Source: ZC4RG29 sp035304385
GTDB lineage: Bacteria; Bacteroidota; Bacteroidia; Cytophagales; Cyclobacteriaceae
NCBI GenBank assembly: GCA_035304385.1
Contig: DATGQD010000004.1
Coordinates: 1 to 64,000 of the forward strand
DNA length: 64,000 nucleotides
Reading direction: 5' to 3'
Shown: positions 9,585 through 17,625 of the stretch, piece after piece
Numbering within the stretch: position 1 is the stretch's first letter
Layout of the letters: each line of letters starts with the position of its first letter
Position numbers and translations under genes: made by a program
Notes under the pieces: model-generated
What the model saw: only the letters and a program-made list of their open reading frames with translations
What the model was told of the DNA's origin: nothing
The model's database searches: none

Positions 9585-10799
9585 TTACCGGTCTACTTCG
9601 CCGAGGACAATGTCGATGGAACCCAGGATTGCGATCAGGTCGGCCACCAACACGCCACGTGCGATTTCGGGCAACACCGACAAGTTGACAAAGCTTGCCG
9701 ACCGGCATTTGCACCGGAAGGGAACATCGCTGCGGCCGTCGGCACGGAAAAAGAAGCCCAACTCGCCTTTAGGCATTTCGCCCCGAACGTAATGATCCTG
9801 CCTGGCGGGGCGGATTTTTTTGGGAACGACAGCCTGCGGGTCAAAGTCGCGGGTGCGTTTATGGTCCGACAACAGGCGCTCGATGCATTGTTCCACAAGG
9901 GAGAGCGACTGGTAGATTTCCTCCAATCGCACCCACGTGCGATCCCAGCAGTCTCCCACCGTTCCCATCTTTCCTTCACCTACCGGAACGGTGAAATTGA
10001 GCTCGGGGTAGACGGAATAGCCGTCAACTTTGCGGAGATCGAAACGCAATCCTGAAGCACGAAGCATCGGCCCCGTAACGCCGCAGTTGATGGCCAGGTC
10101 GAGTGGCAATACGCCTACATTCGCTGTGCGGTCGACAAAAATCTTGTTCTCGATAAGGACGACTTCAAGTTCCGAGAGTTTGGGCTTGAAATACCGAACG
10201 AATTCACGGCATCGTTCCTCGAAGCCAATAGGCAGATCGTAGTACAACCCACCAACCCAGATGTAGTTGTAGAGAAGCCGGGCGCCGGAAGCCCATTCGA
10301 GGAGTCGGAGGATATGTTCGCGATCGCGCATGATCCAGAAGAATGGCGTGAACGAACCGATGTCCATCCCGTATGTGCCGATGGCGATGAGGTGCGATGC
10401 GATTCTGTTCAGTTCTGAAACGAGGACGCGAATGTATTCTACGCGCTTGGGTATCTGGTCGGCAATACCGAGCATCTGCTCCACACCCATGGCATAGATG
10501 TGCTCGTTGTTCATCGCTGTTACATAATCACAGCGATCGACAAAAGGAATGATCTGGTTGTAGGGCAGATTTTCAGCGTGCTTCTCAAAGCACCGGTGAA
10601 GGTAGCCGATGTGTGGTACAACTTCCCTGACGATCTCGCCTTCGAGTAGCACTTCGAGTCTTAGCACCCCGTGTGTCGATGGGTGCTGTGGTCCCAGGTT
10701 GAGGATCATCTCCTCCGCCTTCAGGTCTTCTGCCCGAAGCGCGTTGGGTTCCGACTTGAGCAGATTTTCTTCCTCGAACCGATACCGTATCTCTTTCAC
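9585..10799 (-). CDS. nuoD: NADH-quinone oxidoreductase subunit D
   Basis: 49-kDa quinone-module subunit of respiratory complex I, on the cytoplasmic face. Diagnostic motifs are LNLGPQHPSTHGVLRL, PHIGYLHRCFEKHAENLPY, FVDRCDYVTAMNNE and the C-terminal GSIDIVLGEVDR. It has 404 residues when begun at the GTG at 10799; no in-frame ATG precedes the conserved block except Met31. The C-terminus is normal, so this is not a C/D fusion. It lies 15 bp downstream of nuoC in a four-gene block A-B-C-D. No nuoE-N genes follow; the next gene is an unrelated cytochrome lipoprotein. Confidence 0.97.
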   Translation of the reverse strand: MKEIRYRFEEENLLKSEPNALRAEDLKAEEMILNLGPQHPSTHGVLRLEVLLEGEIVREVVPHIGYLHRCFEKHAENLPYNQIIPFVDRCDYVTAMNNEHIYAMGVEQMLGIADQIPKRVEYIRVLVSELNRIASHLIAIGTYGMDIGSFTPFFWIMRDREHILRLLEWASGARLLYNYIWVGGLYYDLPIGFEERCREFVRYFKPKLSELEVVLIENKIFVDRTANVGVLPLDLAINCGVTGPMLRASGLRFDLRKVDGYSVYPELNFTVPVGEGKMGTVGDCWDRTWVRLEEIYQSLSLVEQCIERLLSDHKRTRDFDPQAVVPKKIRPARQDHYVRGEMPKGELGFFFRADGRSDVPFRCKCRSASFVNLSVLPEIARGVLVADLIAILGSIDIVLGEVDR

Positions 10800-10814
10800 G
10801 ATGCCTTGCTTCCC

Positions 10815-11291
10815 TTAGTATTCAACTTTAACACCGCGATAGTACTCCTGGTGGCGATAGTCCTTACGAAGCGGATAACCTTCCCAATCGGCAGGAAGTA
10901 ATATCCTCCGAAGGTCGGGATGCCCGGTAAAGCGGATTCCATAGAGATCGAACGCTTCGCGTTCGTGCCAGTTCGCCGTGCGATACACCGAGGAAACCGA
11001 TGGTACTTCGGGGTTGTCGCGGGGGACGATGACCCGAAGCATCAGGTGATGGTGAAACGGTATCGAATACAGGTTATAGATCACTTCCATGGTACCGGCC
11101 TCAGGTCCGTTGTCGAGGCCGGTGAGGCAGGAGAGCATATCGAAATAGCAATCGGGATCGCTTTGCAGAAACGCGCACACATCACGGATATGCTCCGCTC
11201 CGACCACGACGGCACCAGATGCTTCATCGGGTTGAAGATGGTCATCCCACGTGGCGCGAAGCTTCGATATAAGAGTGCTGAACTCAGCCAT
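10815..11291 (-). CDS. nuoC: NADH-quinone oxidoreductase subunit C
   Basis: 30-kDa subunit of the complex I connecting module. Recognised by DPDCYFDMLSCLTGLD, the SVYRTANWHEREAFDLYGIRF signature and HPDLRRILLPADWEGYPLRKDY. 158 residues from the ATG at 11291 (MAEFSTLISKL); an alternative ATG four codons upstream at 11303 would lengthen the overlap with nuoB. With the chosen start the gene overlaps the nuoB end (11284) by 8 bp, which suggests translational coupling. Confidence 0.95.
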   Translation of the reverse strand: MAEFSTLISKLRATWDDHLQPDEASGAVVVGAEHIRDVCAFLQSDPDCYFDMLSCLTGLDNGPEAGTMEVIYNLYSIPFHHHLMLRVIVPRDNPEVPSVSSVYRTANWHEREAFDLYGIRFTGHPDLRRILLPADWEGYPLRKDYRHQEYYRGVKVEY

Positions 11292-11811
11292 GTACAGTGT
11301 CATTTACAAGTTTCTCCAGCGCTTTCGGCGCCACCAGGCTTTCCGACCGGATCTTTTCCTGCAGTTTCAAAAAACCTCCGATGAGGGCCTCCGGCCGTGG
11401 CGGGCAACCGGGAACGTAGACGTCGACAGGAATAATACGGTCTACGCCTTTGACTACATGATAGCCGTGCTGCCAGTAGGGTCCTCCGCAATTGGAACAG
11501 GAGCCCATGGAAATTACATAGCGCGGCTCGGCCATTTGTTCATAAAGTCTCCGGATGCGGTCGGCCATCTTGAAGGTGACCGTTCCTGCGACGATCATTA
11601 CGTCGGCTTGTCTGGGGGACGCGCGGGGCGCCATTCCGAAGCGGTCCATGTCATATACCGTCGTCCCCGTGACCATAAACTCAAACGCGCAGCATGCGAT
11701 ACCAAACGTCATGGGAAACATCGACGAAAGGCGTGCCCAATTGATCAGGTCGTCGAGTGCGGCAACAATGACGCCTCCTTCTTCAAATCCTCTGTCCAGT
11801 AATCCTTTCAT
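11284..11811 (-). CDS. nuoB: NADH-quinone oxidoreductase subunit B
   Basis: 20-kDa subunit that holds cluster N2 next to the quinone site. The 4Fe-4S ligands are visible: tandem Cys40-Cys41 in FGIACCAFEFM, then Cys in MGSCSNCGG and VPGCPPRPEAL. 175 residues from the ATG at 11811 (MKGLLDRGFEEGGVIV). The frame remains open to 11847, but those residues are atypical and would run into nuoA. Second gene of the nuoABCD block. Confidence 0.96.
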   Translation of the reverse strand: MKGLLDRGFEEGGVIVAALDDLINWARLSSMFPMTFGIACCAFEFMVTGTTVYDMDRFGMAPRASPRQADVMIVAGTVTFKMADRIRRLYEQMAEPRYVISMGSCSNCGGPYWQHGYHVVKGVDRIIPVDVYVPGCPPRPEALIGGFLKLQEKIRSESLVAPKALEKLVNDTVHG

Positions 11812-11843
11812 TATTCTTTTACCGTACCCGGCCGAAACAGCCG

Positions 11844-12311
11844 TCAACGAAACTTGTCATACATCTTTTTGGGAATCGGCGACTGGAATTCTGTAGGCCG
11901 CGGCTCAGGCTTCACCCAGTCGAGATAACCTTTGGCCCACGCCCAGATCAGCCCCAGCGCCAGAATGAAAATAAAGAGAACCATCTCAATGAGGGATATC
12001 CAGCCCCACAATCCGTCGGTTTGTTCGATTAGGTCTGACCGGCTAAACACGGTTGCCCACGGAAACAGCAGCACAAGTTCGACTTCAAACAGTATGAAGA
12101 TCAGCGCGATGATATAAAACCTTGCATTGAACTGTGCCCATGATTCGCCTACAGGCTCCTCCCCGCTTTCATAGGATGCCAGTTTTTCAGCGTTAGGCCG
12201 GTGGGGCCGTACCAATCGCGAGATCAGCAAGCTGATAAGGATAAACAGCGCGCCTCCGACGATGTAAAGTAAGACTTCCGCAAATCCTGAGAGATATTCC
12301 TCCTGGTGCAT
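11844..12311 (-). CDS. nuoA: NADH-quinone oxidoreductase subunit A
   Basis: Small membrane subunit of complex I. 155 residues with three predicted helices (VLLYIVGGALFILISLLISRLV; FYIIALIFILFEVELVLLFPWA; ISLIEMVLFIFILALGLIWAWA). The conserved loop YESGEEPVGESWAQFNARFY carries the family Glu and its E/Q-rich turn, though the usual Cys of YECG is replaced by Ser. The C-terminus has an extension with PEPRPTEF. First gene of the block; the ATG at 12311 is preferred over a TTG at 12317. The promoter presumably lies in the 60-bp gap before the SGNH gene or farther upstream. Confidence 0.95.
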   Translation of the reverse strand: MHQEEYLSGFAEVLLYIVGGALFILISLLISRLVRPHRPNAEKLASYESGEEPVGESWAQFNARFYIIALIFILFEVELVLLFPWATVFSRSDLIEQTDGLWGWISLIEMVLFIFILALGLIWAWAKGYLDWVKPEPRPTEFQSPIPKKMYDKFR

Positions 12312-12371
12312 GGACAAATATACAACTATACCGGCGTCGACGACCGGAGACGGTTCTTTCCGTGCCAGTCT

Positions 12372-13055
12372 TTAATTCTTCGGCAGGTATTCGGCGATCA
12401 CCTGTTGCCAGATCTCGTAGCCTTTGGCATTCAAATGAAGATTGTCTTTCAGAAAGATGTCTTGCTTCACCATGCCATCGTTATCGAGTGCTGGCGTCCA
12501 CACGTCGGCAAATTCCGTGTCAGGTTCGCTTTCAGCGTACTTCCGCAAAGCTTCATTCACCGCTTCGTAATTCTCCTTCAACTTCCAGCGTGCTATGCTG
12601 GGTTTCGGGGAGATGAACACCACCGGCGTGTCGCCCAACTCAGCCCGGATCATGCCGCGCAACTTCCGTGCGTTGGCGAGTATCTTTTCCGTCGTGTCGC
12701 CCTGCTGGATATCGTTGTCACCTTCGTAAACGAAGATCATGGAGGGCTTGTAGGGAAAAATTACCCGGTCGGCATAATGCAGCAAATCAGAAAAATTCGA
12801 GCCGCCAAACCCGCGGTTCAACACCCTGTGTTCCGGAAAATACGCCGCAAGGTCCTTCCAGAGTGCAATTGAGGAACTACCGGTGAACAGCACTCCGCCG
12901 GGCTTGGGTGGATTGGCGCGATCGGCATCCTCAAACTTGCGTATGGTTTTCTCCCAACGGCTGGGTCCTTCTTTCTGTGCCCATGACGGGGTAGCCAGCA
13001 GGGCCAGTAGAATTATTATACAGGTGAGCAGGGTATATAATGACCTGGATTTCAT
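12372..13055 (-). CDS. Secreted SGNH/GDSL-family hydrolase
   Basis: 227 residues with a signal peptide (hydrophobic LLTCIIILLALLATPSWA, cleavage near SWA-QK). SGNH blocks are visible: GGVLFTGSSSIALWKDL (the nucleophile Ser block, GSSSI in place of GDSL), LNRGFGGSNFSDLLHY (block II Gly), FVYEGDNDIQQGD (block III, G-x-N-D) and DNLHLNAKGYEIW (block V, Asp-x-x-His). The complete triad suggests an active esterase or carbohydrate acetylesterase in the periplasm or outside the cell. It is transcribed toward nuoA with a 60-bp gap. Substrate not identifiable. A near-perfect inverted repeat overlaps the start codon. Confidence 0.87.
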   Translation of the reverse strand: MKSRSLYTLLTCIIILLALLATPSWAQKEGPSRWEKTIRKFEDADRANPPKPGGVLFTGSSSIALWKDLAAYFPEHRVLNRGFGGSNFSDLLHYADRVIFPYKPSMIFVYEGDNDIQQGDTTEKILANARKLRGMIRAELGDTPVVFISPKPSIARWKLKENYEAVNEALRKYAESEPDTEFADVWTPALDNDGMVKQDIFLKDNLHLNAKGYEIWQQVIAEYLPKN

Positions 13056-13087
13056 ATCGCGTACCTTTAAATGGATACGCGATTATA
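13054..13087. promoter_or_regulatory. Inverted repeat over the start of the SGNH hydrolase gene
   Basis: On the + strand ATATCGCGTACC, then TTTAAA, then TGGATACGCGATTATAT. The arms CGCGTA and TACGCG are exact, the centre TTTAAA is self-complementary, and one extra base sits in the right arm. It covers the ATG at 13055 and the leader. It could be an operator or an mRNA hairpin that occludes the start; no regulator can be assigned. Confidence 0.4.
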
Positions 13088-13120
13088 TGAAATACACACC
13101 ACCCGCAAAACAATCCTGCA

Positions 13121-13525
13121 TCATTTCCACGCGCCTATGATCATTCCCATCACGGTAAGGGCAACTACGCTGTATCCTGCGTTGATGGCGAAGAGCGTGA
13201 ACGACCTGCGCTCGAAGAGGTAATGCGTTCCGATAAACATCGCCACCCAACCAAAACCAGCGAGAAATCCGTAGAATGCGCCGAGCGACAGGCTGGTGTC
13301 CGGTCCCAGGAACATCGCCAGGTTCACAGCCGCAACCAGCGCGAGAAGGAATGCGAGTCCAAAAATCTTCCCCATGTTTCCCGTTTTGAGCGACTCCTCT
13401 GTAAATCCGTTTTCCCTCATCCAGACTTTACCGAAAACCGCCGGTGAATACCAAAGGCCGCCAATCAGGAAGGTAGAGAGCGCGGCCACAAGAATAGCCC
13501 AGTAATTCAAAGTGTTCGTTTCCAT
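13121..13525 (-). CDS. DUF1761 membrane protein
   Basis: 134 residues, four predicted transmembrane helices. The N-terminus NYWAILVAALSTFLIGGLWYSPAVFGKVWMRENGF is the hallmark of DUF1761 (helix, G-x-LWYSP, F-G-x-x-W). It ends with VVALTVMGMIIGAWK. The family is widespread in Bacteroidota and Proteobacteria and its function is unknown. The start METNTLNYW at 13525 is preferred over an upstream open extension to 13570. No operon partner is evident. Confidence 0.85.
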   Translation of the reverse strand: METNTLNYWAILVAALSTFLIGGLWYSPAVFGKVWMRENGFTEESLKTGNMGKIFGLAFLLALVAAVNLAMFLGPDTSLSLGAFYGFLAGFGWVAMFIGTHYLFERRSFTLFAINAGYSVVALTVMGMIIGAWK

Positions 13526-13651
13526 TGCTAAACTATTAAGATTTGAGGTGTTGGTCAGGCGCGCCGACACAATTCATATCGTCGGCTTCGCGTATTGAGG
13601 TAATTTATCGATTTTAGATACCGGGTCACAAACGGGATATACCGTACCGGA

Positions 13652-14161
13652 ATGAAATTTGCCTCAACCGGAATAAAGACGATACCAGGCGAAGGCGTTA
13701 TCGCCCTCAACGACAGGACCATGAGAATGGTGGGCATTCCGCTGTTTGGTGTCGTCATTCCCAACATTACCGGACTGTTCGGCCACCTCGGGGTGCAGCA
13801 TTTGACCTACTGGCTCGGGTACCTTTACTTCATCCTGCTCTCCGCTGCTATCTGGCACGGCAACCGTTACCTGATGTTCCGCACGCGCCGGCGTTTCACC
13901 TGGTTCGACCGGCCCATAGAAAAAATCATCCTCCTGGTATTCAACAATGTGTTCTTCACCACGCCGCTCACCGTGGCCTGGCTATGCCTGTGGTACCGTT
14001 GGGCTGGGTTTTCCGCCATCGATTGGAACACGATCTTTACAGTGGCACTCATCAATGTCATCTGCGTTCTCTTCGTCACGCATATCTATGAGACGGTGTT
14101 TATGGACGCTTTGTCGTACAACTTCCCCTCATTGCAATGGAAAATTAACGCAATACATTGA
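13652..14161 (+). CDS. Membrane sensor-type domain of a LytS/YehU-like kinase, without the kinase part
   Basis: 169 residues, four predicted helices (IPLFGVVIPNITGLFGHLG; LTYWLGYLYFILLSAAIWHGN; IILLVFNNVFFTTPLTVAWLCLWY; IFTVALINVICVLFVTHIYETVF). This resembles the N-terminal membrane module of Cytophagales GHKL histidine kinases that pair with LytTR regulators, including the GNRYLMFRTR and THIYETVF blocks. Those kinases normally continue into a coiled coil, the PHFLFNSLN box and an ATPase domain. Here the frame stops after SFPSLQWKINAIH-like residues, and the LytTR gene starts 21 bp later, so there is no room for the kinase. It may be a membrane sensor that signals differently, or the remnant of an internal deletion. 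Confidence 0.6.
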   Translation: MKFASTGIKTIPGEGVIALNDRTMRMVGIPLFGVVIPNITGLFGHLGVQHLTYWLGYLYFILLSAAIWHGNRYLMFRTRRRFTWFDRPIEKIILLVFNNVFFTTPLTVAWLCLWYRWAGFSAIDWNTIFTVALINVICVLFVTHIYETVFMDALSYNFPSLQWKINAIH

Positions 14162-14182
14162 AGCATCGAAATAAGCGCCACA

Positions 14183-14935
14183 ATGAACGTTATCATTATC
14201 GAAGATGAATTGTTAGCACAAGAAAAGCTGGAGACCATGTTACAGCGCATCGATCCGGAAATGACCATAGCGGCACGGATGGCGAGCGTCAAGGAGACCG
14301 TACAATGGCTGTACAGCAATCCCAAGCCAGACCTGGCCTTCGTAGACATTCAACTGGCCGACGATCACTGCTTCGAAATCTTCCGCCAGTATATGGTGGA
14401 CTTCCCTGTGGTGTTCACCACGGCATACGACAAATATTTACTTCAGTCGTTCGAGTACAATACCATCGACTACTTGCTAAAACCGATAACCGAAGAAAAG
14501 CTGACGCGCACGATCCAAAAAATCAGACGGATGGAGCGACATTTTATCCAACAGAATATTATGACGCTCATTCAACGGGAACGGAAGCCGGGAAAGCTAA
14601 GTCGCCTGGTCGTTCGCAAGGGTGCCGACTTCATCGCCCTTAACGTTGATGATGCAGCATACTTTTTCACTGATCATAAGCTTGTCTTTGTTCGCGATTT
14701 TAAAGGCCGACAACTGCTGGTCGATTCAACGCTTACCGAGCTCCAGGAAATGCTTGACGGCGAAAAATTCTTCCGTATCAACAGGAAGTACCTGAGCAGT
14801 CACGGTGCCATTGAAAAATTCACACCCGACAACGGAAAAATAAAGATATTCCTTCAGCCGGCCGTGAAGGAAGACGTTCATGTCAGCAAAGAAACCGCTC
14901 CTGCATTCCGGATGTGGATAGCAGGAAAATCTTAG
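14183..14935 (+). CDS. LytTR-family response regulator
   Basis: 250 residues. The receiver domain (1-120) has the acidic pair IIEDE, the phospho-acceptor Asp in LAFVDIQLADD, the Thr/Ala switch VVFTTAYDKYLLQSF and the Lys in YLLKPITEEKL. The C-terminal LytTR DNA-binding domain (about 150-245) shows DFIALNVDDAAYFFTDHKLVFVRDF, GRQLLVDSTLTELQEML and FFRINRKYLSS. All phosphorylation residues are present although its only neighbour is the kinase-less membrane protein 21 bp upstream. It must be phosphorylated by a kinase encoded elsewhere or work without phosphorylation. Confidence 0.92.
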   Translation: MNVIIIEDELLAQEKLETMLQRIDPEMTIAARMASVKETVQWLYSNPKPDLAFVDIQLADDHCFEIFRQYMVDFPVVFTTAYDKYLLQSFEYNTIDYLLKPITEEKLTRTIQKIRRMERHFIQQNIMTLIQRERKPGKLSRLVVRKGADFIALNVDDAAYFFTDHKLVFVRDFKGRQLLVDSTLTELQEMLDGEKFFRINRKYLSSHGAIEKFTPDNGKIKIFLQPAVKEDVHVSKETAPAFRMWIAGKS

Positions 14936-14947
14936 AGAAGATTGGAT

Positions 14948-16246
14948 TTACCGTTGCAGACCGGGTTCACGATGCAAAAATTCATCGTACAATAGGGTCT
15001 GACGTGACACCAGGGGGACGTCCCAACCGTTGATGAAAAGATGCAAAATGTTGGTGGCAGGCTCCAGGGGATCACCGTCGCACACAAAGAGTGTTGCATC
15101 CTTGCCGGCTTCGAGCGATCCGAGCCTGTCGGCCACCCCGAAAATTTGTGCCGGAACAATCGTGATCGCACGCAGGGCCTCCTCCTTTCCCAGTCCGAAA
15201 GCCGCTGCAAACCCGGCGTTATAGGGTAGGTTGCGCACATTGTTAGCCTCGTTCGTGCGCAATGCTACTTTCACACCGGCCTTTTTCATGAGTCCTGCGT
15301 TGGCGAAACTCCGATCATACCTGTCGTACGCCCTGCCAGGCAGTGAGAGCACCCGCCCGGTGATCACCGGGATGCCCGCTTTGGCAATCTTGTCGGCAAC
15401 ACGCCAGCCTTCTTTCACGCCGGAAAAGATCACCCTTCTGATCTCCTTTTCGCGGACCCACTCCAGGGCGCGCAGGATATCGCCAGCGTCATCCACCTCA
15501 ATGATCAAAGGCATCTTCCCCTGAAGTACGGGTTGGAGCGCAATCAGTTCGGGATAATAATCTGGCTTGTTGTCACCCAGTGCGGAGTCCAGTTTGTAAT
15601 ACTCTACCGCCTTCTTCCAGACGGCGTCAAGTTTCTTCATTGCCTTCGACGCCGCCTTTTTGATTTCCTCGGCCTTGCGTTTGTCATTGCTGCCCGTGCG
15701 CGATGTTGAGGGGAAGGTCATTACCACGGCTTCGAAGCCCGCATACATCTGCCCGGGGGTATATCCATACAGGTTGATAAGGGCGGCAGTACCGCTGAAC
15801 AGCCCTCCTGAGGGTACGGAAAGTACCGTAGTGACACCATTCACCCGGGTGACGGGCACCAGCGCCGAATTGGGGTTAACGGCAGTAAGCGCTCGCATCT
15901 GCGGAACGACGTTGCCCAGCTCGTTGTAATCGTGCGTTCTGGGATCCGAACTAATTTCGGTTAACCCTATGCGCGTACCGCTGTCGATGAATCCCGGATA
16001 GACACGAAGTCCCTGGCAGTCGACCACGCGGGCATCCGCAGGCACCGACAGGGCCGCTCCGATGGCCTCAATTTTTCCGTCGCGCAATATGATGGTGCAG
16101 TTTTCAATGGTATCCTCCGTGATCGTGTAAGCCGTGGCGCCCACCAATGCAACAGGGCCATAAGAACCCTTGGGTACCTGCGACACTCCGGTTATCGTGG
16201 AGAGCACGTACAGGATACTTAGCAGCAATATGGCACGGCTGTTCAT
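14948..16246 (-). CDS. Amidohydrolase-fold secreted protein lacking the metal ligands
   Basis: 432 residues with a signal peptide (LLLSILYVLSTITGVS). It has the composite urease-like beta-sandwich and TIM barrel of the amidohydrolase superfamily: IILRDGKIEAIG near the N-terminus and VADRLGSLEAGKDATLFVCDGDPLEP at the end. The HxH metal motif that should follow beta-strand 1 is replaced by YPGFIDSGTRIGLTE. The later His positions read PLIIEVDDAGD and RVIFSGVKEGW, and the terminal Asp position LRTNEANN. It is therefore probably catalytically dead, or uses different chemistry. Its start shares one base with the stop of the intact amidohydrolase upstream, so the two are coupled. Confidence 0.8.
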   Translation of the reverse strand: MNSRAILLLSILYVLSTITGVSQVPKGSYGPVALVGATAYTITEDTIENCTIILRDGKIEAIGAALSVPADARVVDCQGLRVYPGFIDSGTRIGLTEISSDPRTHDYNELGNVVPQMRALTAVNPNSALVPVTRVNGVTTVLSVPSGGLFSGTAALINLYGYTPGQMYAGFEAVVMTFPSTSRTGSNDKRKAEEIKKAASKAMKKLDAVWKKAVEYYKLDSALGDNKPDYYPELIALQPVLQGKMPLIIEVDDAGDILRALEWVREKEIRRVIFSGVKEGWRVADKIAKAGIPVITGRVLSLPGRAYDRYDRSFANAGLMKKAGVKVALRTNEANNVRNLPYNAGFAAAFGLGKEEALRAITIVPAQIFGVADRLGSLEAGKDATLFVCDGDPLEPATNILHLFINGWDVPLVSRQTLLYDEFLHREPGLQR

Positions 16247-17625
16247 TACCGACTTTCAAATAGTTGACTAAACGTTTCAGTCGCCGTCCCGAGGCAATCG
16301 TGATAGCTGTCAGGCGCTTTAAAACCGGCCTCGTCGAAGCGTTCCTCAGGATCAACATAGAGGCGCATGTCATCGGGATCTTTCTCACGATCAAAACGCA
16401 CGATACCATCTACAAGGGTCATGGAGGGCACGGTGTATATTGACAGCGGATGTTCGCTGAAGATGGCGACGTCGCCGTCCTTACCCACTTCCAGCGAACC
16501 CACGCGATTATCGATTCCAAGTTGCTTCGCGGGATTGATCGTGATGAGCGCCAGGGCCTCGTCGCGAGAGAGCCCACCGTATTTCAGCGTCTTTGACGCC
16601 TCGTGGTACAGTTGGCGGATCACGCCGGGATCGTCCGAGTTGATCGATGTCACCACGCCGTTGCGGGTAAGTATCGCGGCGTTGTAGGCTGTAGAGTAGT
16701 ACACCTCGAACTTGTATGCCCACGCATCGGAGAACACGGAGACCATTGCCCCAAAGTCGGCGATTTCAGGCGCTACCTTGAATCCTTCGTTTGCATGCTG
16801 CAGCACGAGTTTCTTTATACCGAAATCACGGCACACGTCCATGATCATCAGGATCTCATCGGCGCGATAAGAGTGACAATGAATGGTAATGTTGCCGCGC
16901 AATACCTCAGCCAGGACCTCGAGGCGATCATCGTATACCGGTGGAGCGCCCCTGAACCCTCTCTGCTTCTTCTGTTCATTGTAGGTATCCCATTTCTCCC
17001 GGTACTCCCTGGCCTCCGTCAGCGCGCTGCGAATGACAAACTCCACTCCCATCCGGGTCCGCGGAACAATGTTGTGGCCCGTGCCGTGGATACGCGTCGG
17101 GTTTTCACCTAACGCAAACTTCACGGCCCTCGGCGCGCCCTCAAACAGCAATTCGGCTGGATCCAGACTTCCATAGCGAAGTTTCATAATCACGCTTTGC
17201 CCTCCAATGGCGTTTGCCGAACCGTGAAGCGTCTGGATCGTCGTGACACCTCCCGCCAGTGCGCGATAGATCGCGATGTCGAGCGGGTTGAGTGCATCGC
17301 TCATGCGTATCTCGGGCGTCACAGGATTAGACATTTCGTTGATCGACTCCAACGCAATGTGTGAATGGGCGTCGATAATTCCCGGCATCACGTACTTACC
17401 GGTTGCATCGATAACACGGCAACCCTCGGGGGCGGTGAGGTTCGGGCCGATGGCCACAATTTTACCTCCGCGAATCAGGAGGTCGGTGTTTTCCAACGTG
17501 CCTTTTGTCACGGTAAGCAACGTGCCGTTCCGGATCAGCGCATCGCCAACCCGAGGTTGCGCCGACGCGATGACAGGGATCAACACGATCAGCACAAGGG
17601 CGATATGGCGGAGACATATTCTCAT
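16246..17625 (-). CDS. Secreted amidohydrolase (imidazolonepropionase/dipeptidase-like), intact active site
   Basis: 459 residues with a signal peptide (HIALVLIVLIPVIASA). Canonical metal site: VMPGIIDAHSHIAL (HxH), TIHCHSYRADEI and KKLVLQHANEGF (further His), TSINSDDPGVIRQL (catalytic Asp). The C-terminus NRVGSLEVGKDGDVAIFSEHPL closes the sandwich domain. It probably hydrolyses a C-N bond in the periplasm; the substrate is unknown. It is the middle gene of a coupled trio: it overlaps the gene upstream by 4 bp (ATGA) and the gene downstream by 1 bp (TAATG). Both neighbours are homologous but lack metal ligands, so a hetero-oligomer is plausible. Confidence 0.88.
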   Translation of the reverse strand: MRICLRHIALVLIVLIPVIASAQPRVGDALIRNGTLLTVTKGTLENTDLLIRGGKIVAIGPNLTAPEGCRVIDATGKYVMPGIIDAHSHIALESINEMSNPVTPEIRMSDALNPLDIAIYRALAGGVTTIQTLHGSANAIGGQSVIMKLRYGSLDPAELLFEGAPRAVKFALGENPTRIHGTGHNIVPRTRMGVEFVIRSALTEAREYREKWDTYNEQKKQRGFRGAPPVYDDRLEVLAEVLRGNITIHCHSYRADEILMIMDVCRDFGIKKLVLQHANEGFKVAPEIADFGAMVSVFSDAWAYKFEVYYSTAYNAAILTRNGVVTSINSDDPGVIRQLYHEASKTLKYGGLSRDEALALITINPAKQLGIDNRVGSLEVGKDGDVAIFSEHPLSIYTVPSMTLVDGIVRFDREKDPDDMRLYVDPEERFDEAGFKAPDSYHDCLGTATETFSQLFESR

